A stretch of 64,000 bases of DNA from Carya illinoinensis (Eukaryota; Streptophyta; Magnoliopsida; Fagales; Juglandaceae): NCBI RefSeq assembly GCF_018687715.1, contig NC_056757.1:26160501-26224500 (forward strand). Reading direction: 5' to 3'. Shown in pieces: positions 1 through 10,253 of the stretch. Position numbers and translations under genes: made by a program. Positions within the stretch are counted from its first letter, which is position 1, and each line of letters begins with the position of its first letter. The notes under the pieces were generated by a model. That model had not been told where the DNA came from and did not search any database. It was given only the letters and a program-made list of their open reading frames with translations.

Positions 1-661
1 TCAATTTACATTCTACTGTTTCTCCATTGGTCGTTAGTTCCTTGTTATTTTCATTTAAACTGTTTTCTACTACAGTCTGACCACCATTAGGCTCTTCAGT
101 TGAGATAAGGTCCAACTCCATGCTAGATAGAAATGGAGAATTTTGCATCTCAGATTTAGTTTTCAGAGATGTTACCTCGTGTATGTGTTTTGGTTCCTGA
201 TCCCTGCGGGTTTGACTGTCCAGCTGTCTCGTGATGTGAGGTTCATCCGTATGTCCAGTTACTTTCCCATTGGTCAGTTTCACGCCCATAACTTCCTGCT
301 TTCTACTAACCCCGTAGACTTTTTCCTGACTTTCCTGTTTAGTCAAATCTTGTTTTGGCGCCAAAATGTCCTTTTTGATAGCATGGCTGTCTGGCCTGGA
401 CTGCTCCTCTACATCGTGCTCATAGCCTCCCTGCTGCTGTCGATGCTGGTTACCGCCCTTAGTGCCACCGTACCTACGCCCATTGGAGGAGTTGTTGTGC
501 ATAGGTTGAGCTCTGAGCCATGCACCAAACTGCTGGTGTTTTGGTTCAACACGTTGTTGTTCATAGCGCTGCCTTATGCAGTTCTTCCCCTTATGAAATA
601 ACGTACCACACTAGAAACAGAAGCTCTGCAACCTCTCATACTTAAAAGAGATCCAGACTTT
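1..661 (-). pseudogene. LINE ORF1 C-terminal part (zinc-knuckle, DUF4283-type), broken
   Basis: Read on the minus strand, this is the part of a plant LINE ORF1 that follows the DUF4283 domain. It begins with the typical WISFKYERLQSFCF stretch and a CCHC_4-type knuckle (C-x2-C, then H and C in GTLFHKGKNC), followed by FGAWLRAQP, a hallmark of these proteins. After that it is a long hydrophilic Gln/Lys/Glu-rich tail. A TAG at 611-613 lies between the two knuckle cysteines. From 610 down to base 1 the frame is open for about 203 codons and leaves the window, so ORF2 should lie to the left. The protein would be an RNA-binding chaperone of the element. The plus-strand reading of the same bases is a shadow. 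Confidence 0.8.
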
Positions 662-779
662 TTATTCGTAGGATTCTTCTGAGTGTTGGAGTTTAACGCC
701 ATGTATGTAATAAAAAATCTAATCCGTATAAAAGCCTTGCCCACAAGAAGTATCCAGACACTGCAAGTGAATTTACCAC

Positions 780-1702
780 TGACTCACTCAAAAATGAGTA
801 GCACTAAAGCTATCCCAAGTGCAGGAGGATGTCGTGTAATAATTATGAATAAATTCCTAGATTGTCTCCTCAGGGAAAGTTACTTAAAAATCAAACTCGT
901 TGAAAAAGGTGAAATAAAGAGAAAATAAAATGATGGTATGTGCAATGGATGGAAAAGGGTACTAGTCATGGACTAGATTCATGTTTTTAGATTTTGATTG
1001 TCGGATTGGAATGTAAAGGACTAATAGATTAAACTCAGAAATTAATAAAATTAAATTAAGAATTAAACTAAATTAGGAAGTAATTGATCAAACATGCACT
1101 GAAAATTGAAAAGCCCCAAATTCAATGTTCTAGGGTTCATCATTATAATCAATTCACAAATTCTCAAATTAAACCACCGTAACTGTAATCACTACTAAAA
1201 TGAAAGCTTAACGAAAGGATAAAAATAAATAACATGAATTAAATGAATAACAAATAAATTACTCAAACGTCTAAATCAAAATTCTCTAAAATAATTCAGA
1301 AACTCAAAACTGAAATGAAATAGCAAGTAGGGAATTGAAAAAATCAAGCCAGTTGAATGGAGATGAAGATTCGAAGCGGTAAAGGAGGCTGAGCTGTAGT
1401 GGCAATTGGACCCCTCAAGGAGTTCTTCAATCTGCTGCAGTGTGAGTGAATGATCCAGTGGAAATTGTGTAGCTGCGTGAATGATCGATTGAATGAATCC
1501 TCCTCTCCGAATCTGAATGAAAATAAAAAAATAATAAATCCTAAGTGTTTCTCTACTCAAAACCGAGTTTTCCAGCCCAAAATTCGTCCTAAGATGTAAA
1601 GAAAATATATATATACTCTGACGGCGGAATAAACCCTGATCTGTAAAAATGCGATATTCGCTCGAGCGGAGTGTCGAGCAAACATCGAGCGTTCGACTCT
1701 AC
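780..1702 (-). repeat. 3' LTR of element A, truncated at its inner end
   Basis: It aligns with 7136-8052 with only scattered substitutions, then similarity stops abruptly at the motif GCGTTCGACTCT. The remaining ~375 bp of the LTR, which carry the U3 repeats, are absent and are replaced by sequence of the internal tail. A deletion spanning the polypurine tract and the start of U3 explains this. The small open frame at 1276-1560 is LTR sequence and has no support as a gene. Confidence 0.85.
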
Positions 1703-2520
1703 TAGCCATGATTTGTCATAAGATTTTCTAACCTTAAGATTAATCATTGCTGATTCTAACTACCTCAAAGCCCAAGGGTCTATCAGTTTTCACGCCAGCT
1801 CTGTTTTTAAAGGTTGGACACTCAACCCCCAAAGTCTTGGGTAACTGTTTCTAGCCCTTTTTACTTAGGAAAATTCACTAAGTTGCCTTTATTCATTTTC
1901 TCTCTTTTTTTTTTTCTTTTTTTTTTCTTTTCATTCTAATCTTTTCAAATCCTTTTCCTTTTTTTTCTTTGTTTTCTTTTTTTCTTTTTTTTTTTTTGGC
2001 ATGGCTCGGTAGTCCTACAGTTTACTTCTCCAGTGTTAAATCAATGAATGGTAAATAAGGAACACTACAAGCGTAAGCATGTGCAAAATGTCCTTCAAAA
2101 TTTGTCTTTCGTTCTACAAAAATTTTATCAAGTTTCATCTCAATAAGCATAACATCCCGGTGTTTCAAGCCACATATCAACAAAATATGATGCATAAAAA
2201 ATCATGCTCTATGTTTAAGCTTGAAAATAAATCTTCACAAATGATCCCGCTCAACTACTCCACCAAGATGCTCAAATTTCACAAATCTTATTTATTTATT
2301 TTTTTTTTTTATATATACTATTTTTTCTTTTTTAAAAACTGTGCACACATGCTACCCCCCAACTAGTGAGAGACATAGTCCTCAATGAGTCGAACGAAAG
2401 AAAAGAAAGTGCACAGAACTAGGCAAGCAAAACAAACAATCAACACGAAATATAAAATCAAAGCAAAAGAACAAATAAAAGCAAAGCCAGTAAAGAAAAC
2501 TGTAAAGAAGGAGAAGCAAA
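1703..2520 (-). other. Non-coding internal tail of element A
   Basis: Between the integrase end and the 3' LTR there is about 0.8 kb without a credible gene. It contains long pyrimidine-rich runs on the plus strand (about 1897-1998 and 2285-2335), that is, A/G-rich in element sense. Such long 3' untranslated stretches are usual in Athila-type elements. No polypurine tract could be assigned because the LTR border is deleted. Confidence 0.6.
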
Positions 2521-3626
2521 TCAAAACACTTCCCTGGGGTCTTGCACAAGCAAGATCTCTTCATGTGGATCAAAGACCTTCAGAAATGACTTTAGACGTT
2601 GTCCGTTGACAGTGAAGCTATTACCATTCTTCGGATTGACAATGTCTACCGCACCATGAGGATGAACGGTCTTTACAATGTACAGCCCACTCCATCGAGA
2701 TTTCAACTTTCCAGGAAAAATGTGCAAGCGAGAGTTGTAAAGAAGAACTTCCTGGCCAAGTGTGAAATGCTTTGGATGAATTTTCTGATCATGCAGAATT
2801 TTCATGCGTTCCTTTGCAATTTGAGCGTTTTCATAAGCATTCCGACGAGCTTCATCCAATTCATTGATCTGCAATTTTCTCAACCCTGAAGCTTCATCAA
2901 GAGACATGTTAACATGTTTTATGGCCCAAAGAGCTCGATGCTGAATATCAACAGGTAAATGACAAGCTTTACCATAAACTAATCGATAAGGAGACATCCC
3001 TAGATTTGTTTTAAAAGCTGTCCTATAAGCCCACAAAGTATTAGGAAGTTTAATCGACCAATCTTTCCTATTAGGCTTGATGGTTTTCTCTAAAATAATT
3101 TTTATCTCTCTGTGTTCCAATTCAGCTTGCCATTTGTTTGAGAGTGATAAGGGGTAGAAACTCTGTGTGTAATACCATATTTCTTCACAAGTGTAGAAAA
3201 TGGTTTGTTGCAAAAATGAGAACCCCCATCACTTATAATAACTTTTGGCATGCCAAAACGAGCAAACAGAGATTGTAAAAATTTTAGGACAACATGATGG
3301 TCATTTGTTTTGCAAGCAATGGCCTCCACCCATTTTGAAACATAATCCACAGCTAAAAGAATATATGTGTTTCCAAAAGAAACCAGAAAAGGTCCCATGA
3401 AGTCTATTCCCCAACAATCAAAAATTTCTAAAGTCAGAATAGGGGAAAGAGGCATCATGTCTCTTTTGCTAATGGATCCCAATTTTTGACAAGGCTCACA
3501 AGCCTTGCAAAAATTATAAGTATCCTTAAACATGGAAGGCCAGTAAAAACCGCTTTGCAAAATTTTTGAAACTGTTTTCTTTGCTGAAAAATGACCACCA
3601 CATGCACCCATATGACAAAATCTCAA
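2521..3626 (-). pseudogene. Integrase of element A, frameshifted
   Basis: The N-terminal part (3102-3626) shows the zinc-binding HHCC region (HMGACGGH then CKACEPC), then the catalytic core with the first Asp in WGIDFMGPF and the second in IISDGGSHF. The third catalytic region, after [10 protein letters not shown], is broken by a frameshift. About 3129/3130 a single base is missing in the QTNGQAEL stretch, and the protein resumes in another frame (2521-3213) with the C-terminal core and the SH3-like tail ([19 protein letters not shown]). The product would cut target DNA and insert the element cDNA. It cannot be made intact. The annotation rests on clear motifs, and only the frameshift base is uncertain by a few positions. 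Confidence 0.85.
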
Positions 3627-3659
3627 AACTGAAGAAAACTCATAATCAGGAATGCATCT

Positions 3660-4361
3660 TCAAATCAATTGGTCCGAACAATATTTAAAAAGATATGGAT
3701 CATCAAAATAAAAGTGTCGTACCTCAGAGAGAAACCGACGCTTATCTTGAGTGGACCATTCAGAAGGCATTCTCTCAGTCACCAGATAATTGACTATGTC
3801 AGCATACCAGGGAGCTCTATCAACCACAAACAGCTGCTCATCCGGGAAACTATCATCAAGAGGAAGGCTGACATTTGAAGAAGGAGATGATGAGAATCTA
3901 GAGAGGTGGTCAGTTACCACGTTTTCAACTCATTTCTTGTCCTTAATGTTGATGTTGAACTCTTGAAGTAATAGAATCCAGCAAATCAAGCGTGGCTTTG
4001 CATCTTTCTTAGCCAACAAATACCACTTACTGTCTGAGATGGGATAAATGATACCCACTGCGAGTAGCTTAAGCATTTCCTCTTTCACAACTTCCTTCAT
4101 GGTAGGATTGAGCCTACATTGAGCATCACGAACTGGTCTGGCATCGTCTTCAAGATGGATTCTGTGGGTACATACAGCGGCATCAATGCCTTTGATGTCA
4201 GCTATTGTCCAACCAATTGCGCCTCGATGCTTTCTTAATACTTCAATCAACTGAGCTTCATCCTTCTGATTTAGCTTTAAGTAAATCACCACCGGAAAAG
4301 TGCCTTCTTCAGGACCAAGGAACACATACTTTAAATCTTGAGGAAGTGGTTTCAGATCCAA
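3660..4361 (-). pseudogene. RT/RNase H remnant of element A with large internal deletion
   Basis: The segment 3930-4361 starts with the region before RT (VFLGPEEGTFPVVI, HRGAIGWTIADIKGI) and the first RT motif, up to IYPISDSKW. It then jumps directly to the end of RNase H (YLLAKKDAKPRL, WILLLQEFNINIKDKK). The RT palm with its catalytic aspartates and most of RNase H are missing. The following 3660-3920 frame (VTDHLSRF onward) is the connector to integrase. The deletion junction lies near 4025, inside a continuous frame. The element therefore encodes no polymerase. Confidence 0.85.
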
Positions 4362-5099
4362 CTAGGGAACTTCCTCCTCTGAAGATTTAAGTATGTCTGG
4401 TGGTGGTAGAGCTTTAAACTGGGGCTTCCATCTTGCTCCCGCAAACTGTACTTCAAGTGGTAATGAAGAATCTGCAAAACAATCAAAAAAATCAAAGTCA
4501 TCTTCATTGATATGATCAATTTTCTCATCAAGTAAAAATTCAGGTGTTTGAAAAATATAATCATCATCAGAGAATGGAGAAGTTGAGCAAATAAAATCTG
4601 TTGGTGTCAAACTCTCCACAGCATTCAAATCGCTTGTGTCATCAAAATGTGCTGACATATTGCAAGCGTTGAAAACGTTCAACTCAAGTGCCATGTTCCC
4701 AAAGGTAAGCTTCAAAACTCCACTTCTGCAATTGATCAATGCATTTGATGTAGCTAGAAATGGTCTTCCTAGGATGACAGGAGCTTGATAAATAGTGGAG
4801 ACCGGCTGCTGCATGTCAAAAACCACAAAATCTACTGGGTAGTAGAATTTGTCCACCTAGACCAACACGTCCTCTACAATACCCCTCGGTACTTTAACTG
4901 ATCTGTCAGCGAGCTGTAACATGATGGAGGTCTTTTTCAGCTCACCCAATCCCAACTGCTCATATACTGAGAACGGTAGCAAGTTCACACTACTCCCCAA
5001 ATCAAGTAAAGCTCTCCCAATGTGTGATTCACCAATCATAATGGAAATGTTGGGAGAGCCAGGATCTCCAAACTTCTGAGGAGTCTCGCTCAATATCAA
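4362..5099 (-). pseudogene. Aspartic protease region of element A, interrupted by a stop
   Basis: The retroviral-type aspartic protease signature LLDLGSSVNLLPFSVYEQLG lies in 4857-5099 with its catalytic Asp near 5001-5003. The second half of the fold (VDKFYYPVDFVVFD, PVILGRPFLATSNALI) is in 4362-4856. A TAG just before VDKFYYPVDF separates the halves where a Gln codon is expected, and another TAG ends the frame at about 4359-4361 before LDLKPLP. This enzyme would mature the Gag-Pol polyprotein in virus-like particles. Confidence 0.85.
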
Positions 5100-5108
5100 T
5101 GCACTAAC

Positions 5109-7051
5109 TTACTCCGTTAGGAAAGCTTTCTTCTTCACATTCAGCTTCCTCTTCACTGTGCACACGTCCTTCAAAAATTTTGCATATGAAGGCACTTGTT
5201 GTATGGCATCCAAGAGTGGAATATCGATCTTCACTTGCTTGAAAATCTCTTGAATCTCCGTGTGATATTTGTTCTTTTGGCCAGCTGCCAATCTCTGAGG
5301 ATAGGGAACCACAAGTTGGTATCCCTTACCAGTCTCAACATCTGCACTCACAGGCTTCTTCAGCTCTGGTCTCACTACCTCTGGTTCTTTCTCAACTTCA
5401 TCAGTCTCCGTTACATCTTCAGGTGTAGGACCAACTACCTGTGTGTCTATAGGCATCTCTGGTTGGGGAACTTCCTTCCCACTTCTCAAAGTAAGAACTG
5501 CCTTTGTTGTCTCAATAACATCCCCTGAGACATTATGCACTTGCTGTTGTTGCTGCCTGTATACTTGAGGATTAGGCTGAGGCTGTGCTGGAAATTTCCC
5601 CTTCTCTAGGGTACTCAAGGTTGTGCTCATCTTATTAATAGTGCCTCGCAACTCATTTATAGCTTAAGTGTTCTGATTATTTGTGGTGGCCTGAATCTGC
5701 ATGAATTGCTGAAGTGTATTGGCCATCTGAGCCATACTGTCATCTAGAGTCTTCTTTGCAGATGATGAAGGCTGAGAACTCTGTGCAGCTACATGAGGCT
5801 GAAATCCAGGAGGAGCTACATAAGGATAGCTCTAAGGATTCTGATATGGTGGATACTGGTGCTGAGGAGCACCCTGATTAAATGGCTGCTGCTGAGGTGG
5901 TGGGGACCGACCAGGCTGATCATTTCTCCATGAGAAATTTGGGTGATTCCTCCACCCCGGATTATATGTGTTGGAGAAAGGCTGATTTTGTGCTCTATTA
6001 ACCCAGTTAGCTGATTGCATCTGCTTAGACCCACCTTCTTGAAATACTGGCATAATCGGGCAGTCTTAGGTCTTATGGTTTGAATCAGCACATATAGAAC
6101 ATGCTCTACTACTTTCACAACCTTTACTTTTTCCATTTCCATTACCTCTAGTCTTCTAGTCAATGCAGCTATCTAAGCCTGAATATCGGTGTCTTCTTTA
6201 AGCTCATATCTACCCCCTCCAGAAATAGCCCTCAGTGGCTGTGTTGCTAATGGAACTCGATCAGTATGAGTGTTCCACTGTTGTGCGCTCTCAGCAAGGT
6301 AGTCAAAAAATGATAGTGCTTCATCAGGTTCCTTGCTGAAGAACTCCCCATTGCACATTGTTTGAACAAACTGCTTGCATTCTGGAGTAAGACCAGTGTA
6401 AAAATAGCTCACCAACCTCCAAGATTCAAAACCATGATGTGGACAAATGTTCACAAAATCTTTAAATTTTTCCCAACTGGCCTGAAAGGTCTCATCAGGT
6501 CTCTGATTGAACTGACTAATTTGCTCTTGCAAAAACTGAGTTCTCTGAAAAGGAAATTTTTTTTGTAAGAATTCACACTGCATATCAGACCAACTAGAAA
6601 TAGAATTAGACCTCAAAGAATTAAACCAAATCTTCGCTTTATCCTTTAAAGAGAAAGGAAATAAATGAAGTCTAATAAATTCATCAGTAACAGCCCTAGT
6701 GATAAAAGTAGTGCAAGCCAACTCAAAATCTGTCAAGTGCTGGTAAGGACTCTCAAAATCCATCCCGTGGAACTGAGGTATCACTGACATCATGCCATGC
6801 TTAATAGAGAAATTAGATGCATTTTCAGGTAAAACAATGCATGAAGGTGTAGTGGTGCGAGTGGGTTGCAAATAATCCTTAAGAGTGCGTGGTGCAGGTG
6901 CAGCCATGTTTTCTGGTTCAATTTCAATTTCCTCACCTGACTCACTAATAGAAAAGACAGAAGAGCTATCTATCTCTAAACTGTGTATACTACTCTCAAC
7001 ACTCAATGTGACTCTAAGCAACCTATTTGAACTGTCCCTCACCCATGACAT
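5109..7051 (-). pseudogene. gag of element A with linker to protease, several stops
   Basis: The start at 7051 gives a 292-residue open part with the Athila-type N-terminus (RTLKDYLQPTRT, PSCIVLPENA) and the capsid-like retrotransposon gag domain (QFHGMDFESPYQHLTDFE to PDEALSFFDYLAESAQQW). After a TAG at about 6171-6173 the frame continues with a short coiled stretch and a degenerate zinc knuckle (SNHKT, stop, DCPIMP). Then comes a Gln/Pro-rich region (5832-6053) and the gag-protease linker (5109-5651), which contains TLRSGKEV, PYPQRL and QVPSYAKFLKDVCT. A frameshift lies near 6110. Stops replace expected Gln codons at several places. Gag would form the particle that packages element RNA. Confidence 0.85.
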
Positions 7052-7111
7052 GAAACATCAGTTTAAAGAGCATAACAAAAATAACGAGTTTAAATTTAAG
7101 TTAAAATACTT

Positions 7112-7129
7112 TCCCCGGCAACGGCACCA
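7112..7129 (-). promoter_or_regulatory. Primer-binding site of element A (tRNA-Asp type)
   Basis: On the minus strand this reads TGGTGCCGTTGCCGGGGA. It is complementary to the 3' end of plant tRNA-Asp (…CCCCGGCAACGGCGCCA) with one mismatch. It starts 6 bases inside the 5' LTR border at 7136, the expected place for priming minus-strand cDNA. Confidence 0.8.
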
Positions 7130-7956
7130 AAAACTTGACTCACTCAAAAATGAGTAGCACTAACGTTATCCCAAGTGCAGGAGGATGTCGTGTAATAATT
7201 AGGAATAAATTCCTAGGTCGTCTCCTCAGGGAAAATTACTTAAAAATCAAACTCGTTGAAAAAGGTGAAACAAAGAGAAAATAAAATGATGGTATGTGCA
7301 ATGGATGGAAAAGGGTACTAGTCATGGACTAGATTCATATTTTTAGATTTTGATTGTCGGATTGGAATGTAAAGGACTAATAGATTAAACTCAAAAATTA
7401 ATAAAATTAAATTAAGAATTAAACTAAATTAGGAAGTAATTAATAAAACATGCATTGAAAATTGAAAAGCCCCAAATTCAATGTTCTAGGGTTCATCATT
7501 ATAATCAATTCAAAAATTCTCAAATGAAACCACAGTAACTGTAATCACTACTAAAATGAAAGCTTAACGAAAGGATAAAAATAAATAACATGAATTAAAT
7601 GAATAACAAATAAATTACTCAAACGTCTAAATCAAAATTCTCTAAAATAATTCAGAAACTCAAAACTGAAATGAAATAGCAAGTAGGGAATTGAAAAAAT
7701 CAAGCCAGTTGAATGGAGATGAAGATTCGAAGTGGTGGAGGAGGCTAAGCTGCAGTGGCAATTGGACCACTCAAGGAGTTCTTTAATCTGCTGCAGTGTG
7801 AGTGAATGATCCAGTGGAAATTGTGTAGCTGCGTGAATGATCGATTGAATGAATCCTCCTCTCCGAATCTGAACGAAAAAAAAAAAAATTCTAAGTGTTT
7901 CTCTACTCAAAACCGAGTTTTCCAGCCCAAAAGTCGTCCTAAGATGTAAAGAAAAC

Positions 7957-7965
7957 ATATATATA
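7957..7965 (-). promoter_or_regulatory. Probable TATA box of the 5' LTR
   Basis: A run of alternating A/T lies just downstream, in element sense, of the U3 repeats. The truncated 3' LTR keeps the equivalent box near 1607-1616. Its position between U3 repeats and the conserved R/U5 part fits an LTR promoter. The start site itself is not visible. Confidence 0.5.
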
Positions 7966-8005
7966 CTCTGACGGCGGAATAAACCCTGATCTGTAAAAAT
8001 GCGAT

Positions 8006-8246
8006 ATTCGCTCGAGCGGAGTGTCGAGCAAACATCGAGCGTTCGACTCTGCCTAAGTTTGCTCGAGCGGCCTGTCGAGCGAACATTGAGCGTTCGACTC
8101 TGCCTGAAGTCGCTCGAGCGGCCAAATGCCTCCGCTCGAGCGATCTCTTTTCCCGCATCTCGCTCGAGCCCACTGTCGAGCGGAAGTCGAGCGTTTGAAT
8201 CTGCCTGACTTCGCTCGAGCGGCGGCTTCTGGCCGCTCGAGCGAAA
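8006..8246 (-). repeat. U3 tandem repeat built on the palindrome CGCTCGAGCG
   Basis: About 240 bp hold several copies of CGCTCGAGCG or GCTCGAGC, interleaved with TGTCGAGC, TCGAGCG and TTCGACTCTGCCT. The larger unit is roughly 50 bp and imperfect. The stretch is much more GC- and CpG-rich than its surroundings. It lies upstream of the LTR TATA box in element sense, so an enhancer-like role is possible. Only the first part survives in the other LTR (about 1648-1702). Confidence 0.8.
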
Positions 8247-8479
8247 TGTACCATAATCCATATTAATTGGCAGTTGATAAAATTAGAGCAGAAATTCATG
8301 CTTTTAATCAATTAAAATCACAACTTTGATTTATTCATTTTTCCATATAAAACCAATGATAAAGTAATGAAAGAATTAATATATGTTGGTTCCAAAAGCA
8401 TTAAAAATGCAATAATTCAACTCAATCAACCACCAAATAGGAATATATTATGCCAAAAAGAAGTACTTTAGAGGTTATA

Positions 8480-9201
8480 CAAAACACCCTACTCCCTACG
8501 GTTAATAATAAAATTATTTTTTTAAGGATTTGGAGAGCCGGAGTGCTATGACTGACCTTGACTTAAAAGTATTTTATTTTATTTTGAAGGAAGCACGAGG
8601 TTCAAAGATTTTATAAATAAACTTTATCTTTATTAAAATACTGAGATCATAAGAGAGAGTGTGTTGAAACATTTATTAAAATTTCTAAAAATCTGTGCCA
8701 TAAAAATCATAACTTAAAATCTATGTACATGATCTAAGTCATTGTCACGCCTTCCTGGACTAAGTCTCGTCTTGCAGCTCTACCCACATAAATATTTAGA
8801 CCCGGAGTGATTTTAAAACAAAAAACAACTAAAATGAGATGATGACTTATTAAGAAACTCGTTATAACGTAAACATACTTAACATAAAGTTTTTCGTAAA
8901 ATATTTCATGTTGAACACTTAAAATTATGATTATTCATACGTATGTTTATGACATGCATGACTTATCTTAATTATCCTATTGACCCACACACAATTCTGT
9001 CTGCAGGGTTGTGCATCGAACCCATATCTCGCAATAGCAAGGGAAGCCGCTAATAGTATTCTAGCATACTGTGATGGACCACCTATAGACCCATGACTTG
9101 CACATCTATCCATAAATCGCATTAGTACCATACATATGAATGAGCATATTATTAATTGGTCTCATCTTATCTTATACTTGATTATAAGAAAAAATGGCTT
9201 T

Positions 9202-9242
<41 letters not shown>

Positions 9243-9925
9243 GCGAACTTATGGTAATCTTAATTTATGATCAAGCTACTTACCTTGCAGCGTCAATCTA
9301 ATATTTCTGGAATGAAATCGATCAAGTGAACTGGATAGAGAGAGAAAACGTGAGTAATGTTATGAGAGGAATGATGTAGTAATTGGTGTGGGGAACATAG
9401 TACAACGCTGTTCTGGACTAGGTATCTTGGGCTTTGTTGCTGCACTTATAGAGGTTTATGGTTTTTCCAATTAACATACAAAATTGAAGATATTTATAGA
9501 GAAATTTGGGAGAATGTTCTGACGAGTTTGAGTTGGACTTGATTAATACATGTGATATTGATAATAATTTGCTGAACACTCAGTCGTGATCACTTAAAAA
9601 GAGAGTTTAAATTTAAAAATATGATCTAGTAGTTCATTTAATGTAGTATTAGCAGTGACTAGGATTGTGTAGGGGATTTCTATTAGTGATGATTTTAAAC
9701 TAAAATAAATTTCTAATAGCCAATTTTTAAATTCTAAAACGAGTTCAATTTGTTCAATAAATAATAAATGAAATTTAACCTAATATTAAGCCCAATTAAA
9801 ACTCTTAATCGATCTCAATAATATATCGCTCTTTGGTTTATCCAATATAACCTATTAAATATAATTTAGGCCTAATAAAAATGATCAATATTCCGATCTT
9901 AGAATTATTTGACAGGGTTGTTACA
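8480..9925 (-). repeat. 3' LTR of the short-internal element, copy A
   Basis: It aligns throughout with 10254-11596 and with 55574-57135. The inner border GGTTGTTACA at 9916-9925 is sharp. The outer border near 8480 is degenerate (CAAAACACCC instead of TGTAACACCC). It contains a (TA)n run at 9205-9239. Confidence 0.75.
9205..9239. repeat. (TA)n microsatellite
   Basis: About 35 bp of alternating TA inside the LTR. The corresponding place in the other LTR copies has only a short ATAATATAT stretch. Confidence 0.9.
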
Positions 9926-9938
9926 AACTCCCCCTCAT
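9926..9938 (-). promoter_or_regulatory. Polypurine tract of the short-internal element
   Basis: The minus strand reads ATGAGGGGGAGTT, directly before the 3' LTR. This is the expected priming site for plus-strand DNA synthesis. Confidence 0.65.
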
Positions 9939-10239
9939 AAATACTTCATACTTGAAATTTGCTAGACCTTGAATAACTTAAATACTTATCCACCACATGC
10001 TTTCATCTCTTCACTCCTCAATCATATTATTTCCTTATGAACAAGATACCTTAAAAAACAAGGGTTAGTAAAAGCTAAAAATACTTATTACAGAGCAAGA
10101 CATGCCTTAAGGAGACCTTGGCCTAGATTCTTTTTCATTTTCAATTTTCAAATTTCCTATTTTCCATGTAAAACGTTTTTTTTTTCAAAGAGTTTTCTTC
10201 TCTTTAATTTTGAAAACGCTACGGAATCTTTCAACCTAA

Positions 10240-10251
10240 GCTCTGATACCA
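10240..10251 (-). promoter_or_regulatory. Primer-binding site (initiator tRNA-Met type)
   Basis: The minus strand reads TGGTATCAGAGC, the standard complement of the initiator tRNA-Met 3' end. It lies two bases from the LTR border at 10254. Block B keeps the site with one change at 57598-57609. Confidence 0.85.
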
Positions 10252-10253
10252 AC

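Larger units (their letters stand above)
780..8428 (-). mobile_element. Athila-like Ty3/Gypsy retrotransposon A, non-autonomous and decayed
   Basis: The element lies on the minus strand and is bounded by LTRs with TG...CA ends. It is flanked by the 5-bp target duplication ACCAC at 775-779 and 8429-8433. The undisturbed target is seen in block B near 55524, which confirms both borders. Order in element direction: 5' LTR (7136-8428), primer-binding site, gag, protease, remnants of RT/RNase H, integrase, a non-coding tail, and a truncated 3' LTR (780-1702). Most of RT is deleted, the reading frames contain several stops and frameshifts, and the inner end of the 3' LTR is gone. It could therefore only have moved with help and is now dead. 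Confidence 0.9.
7136..8428 (-). repeat. 5' LTR of element A (1.29 kb, complete)
   Basis: On the plus strand it runs from TGACTCACTC to AACTCAATCA, so it has TG...CA ends in element sense as well. It contains, in element direction, a repeat-rich U3 (8006-8246), a TATA-like ATATATATA at 7957-7965, and a region shared with the 3' LTR. Two overlapping open frames here (7632-8311) are only LTR sequence. Confidence 0.88.

Noticed and set aside
143..601. 152-residue hydrophobic open frame on the plus strand
   Set aside because: It is the antisense of the LINE ORF1 tail, which has recognisable motifs on the minus strand.
8006..8246. CRISPR-like array
   Set aside because: Units are palindromic and imperfect without unique spacers of constant length, and the context is a plant LTR.
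7632..8311. Two overlapping minus-strand open frames of 209 and 134 codons
   Set aside because: Both lie entirely inside the 5' LTR and derive from its CGCTCGAGCG repeats. The same LTR at 780-1702 does not keep them.
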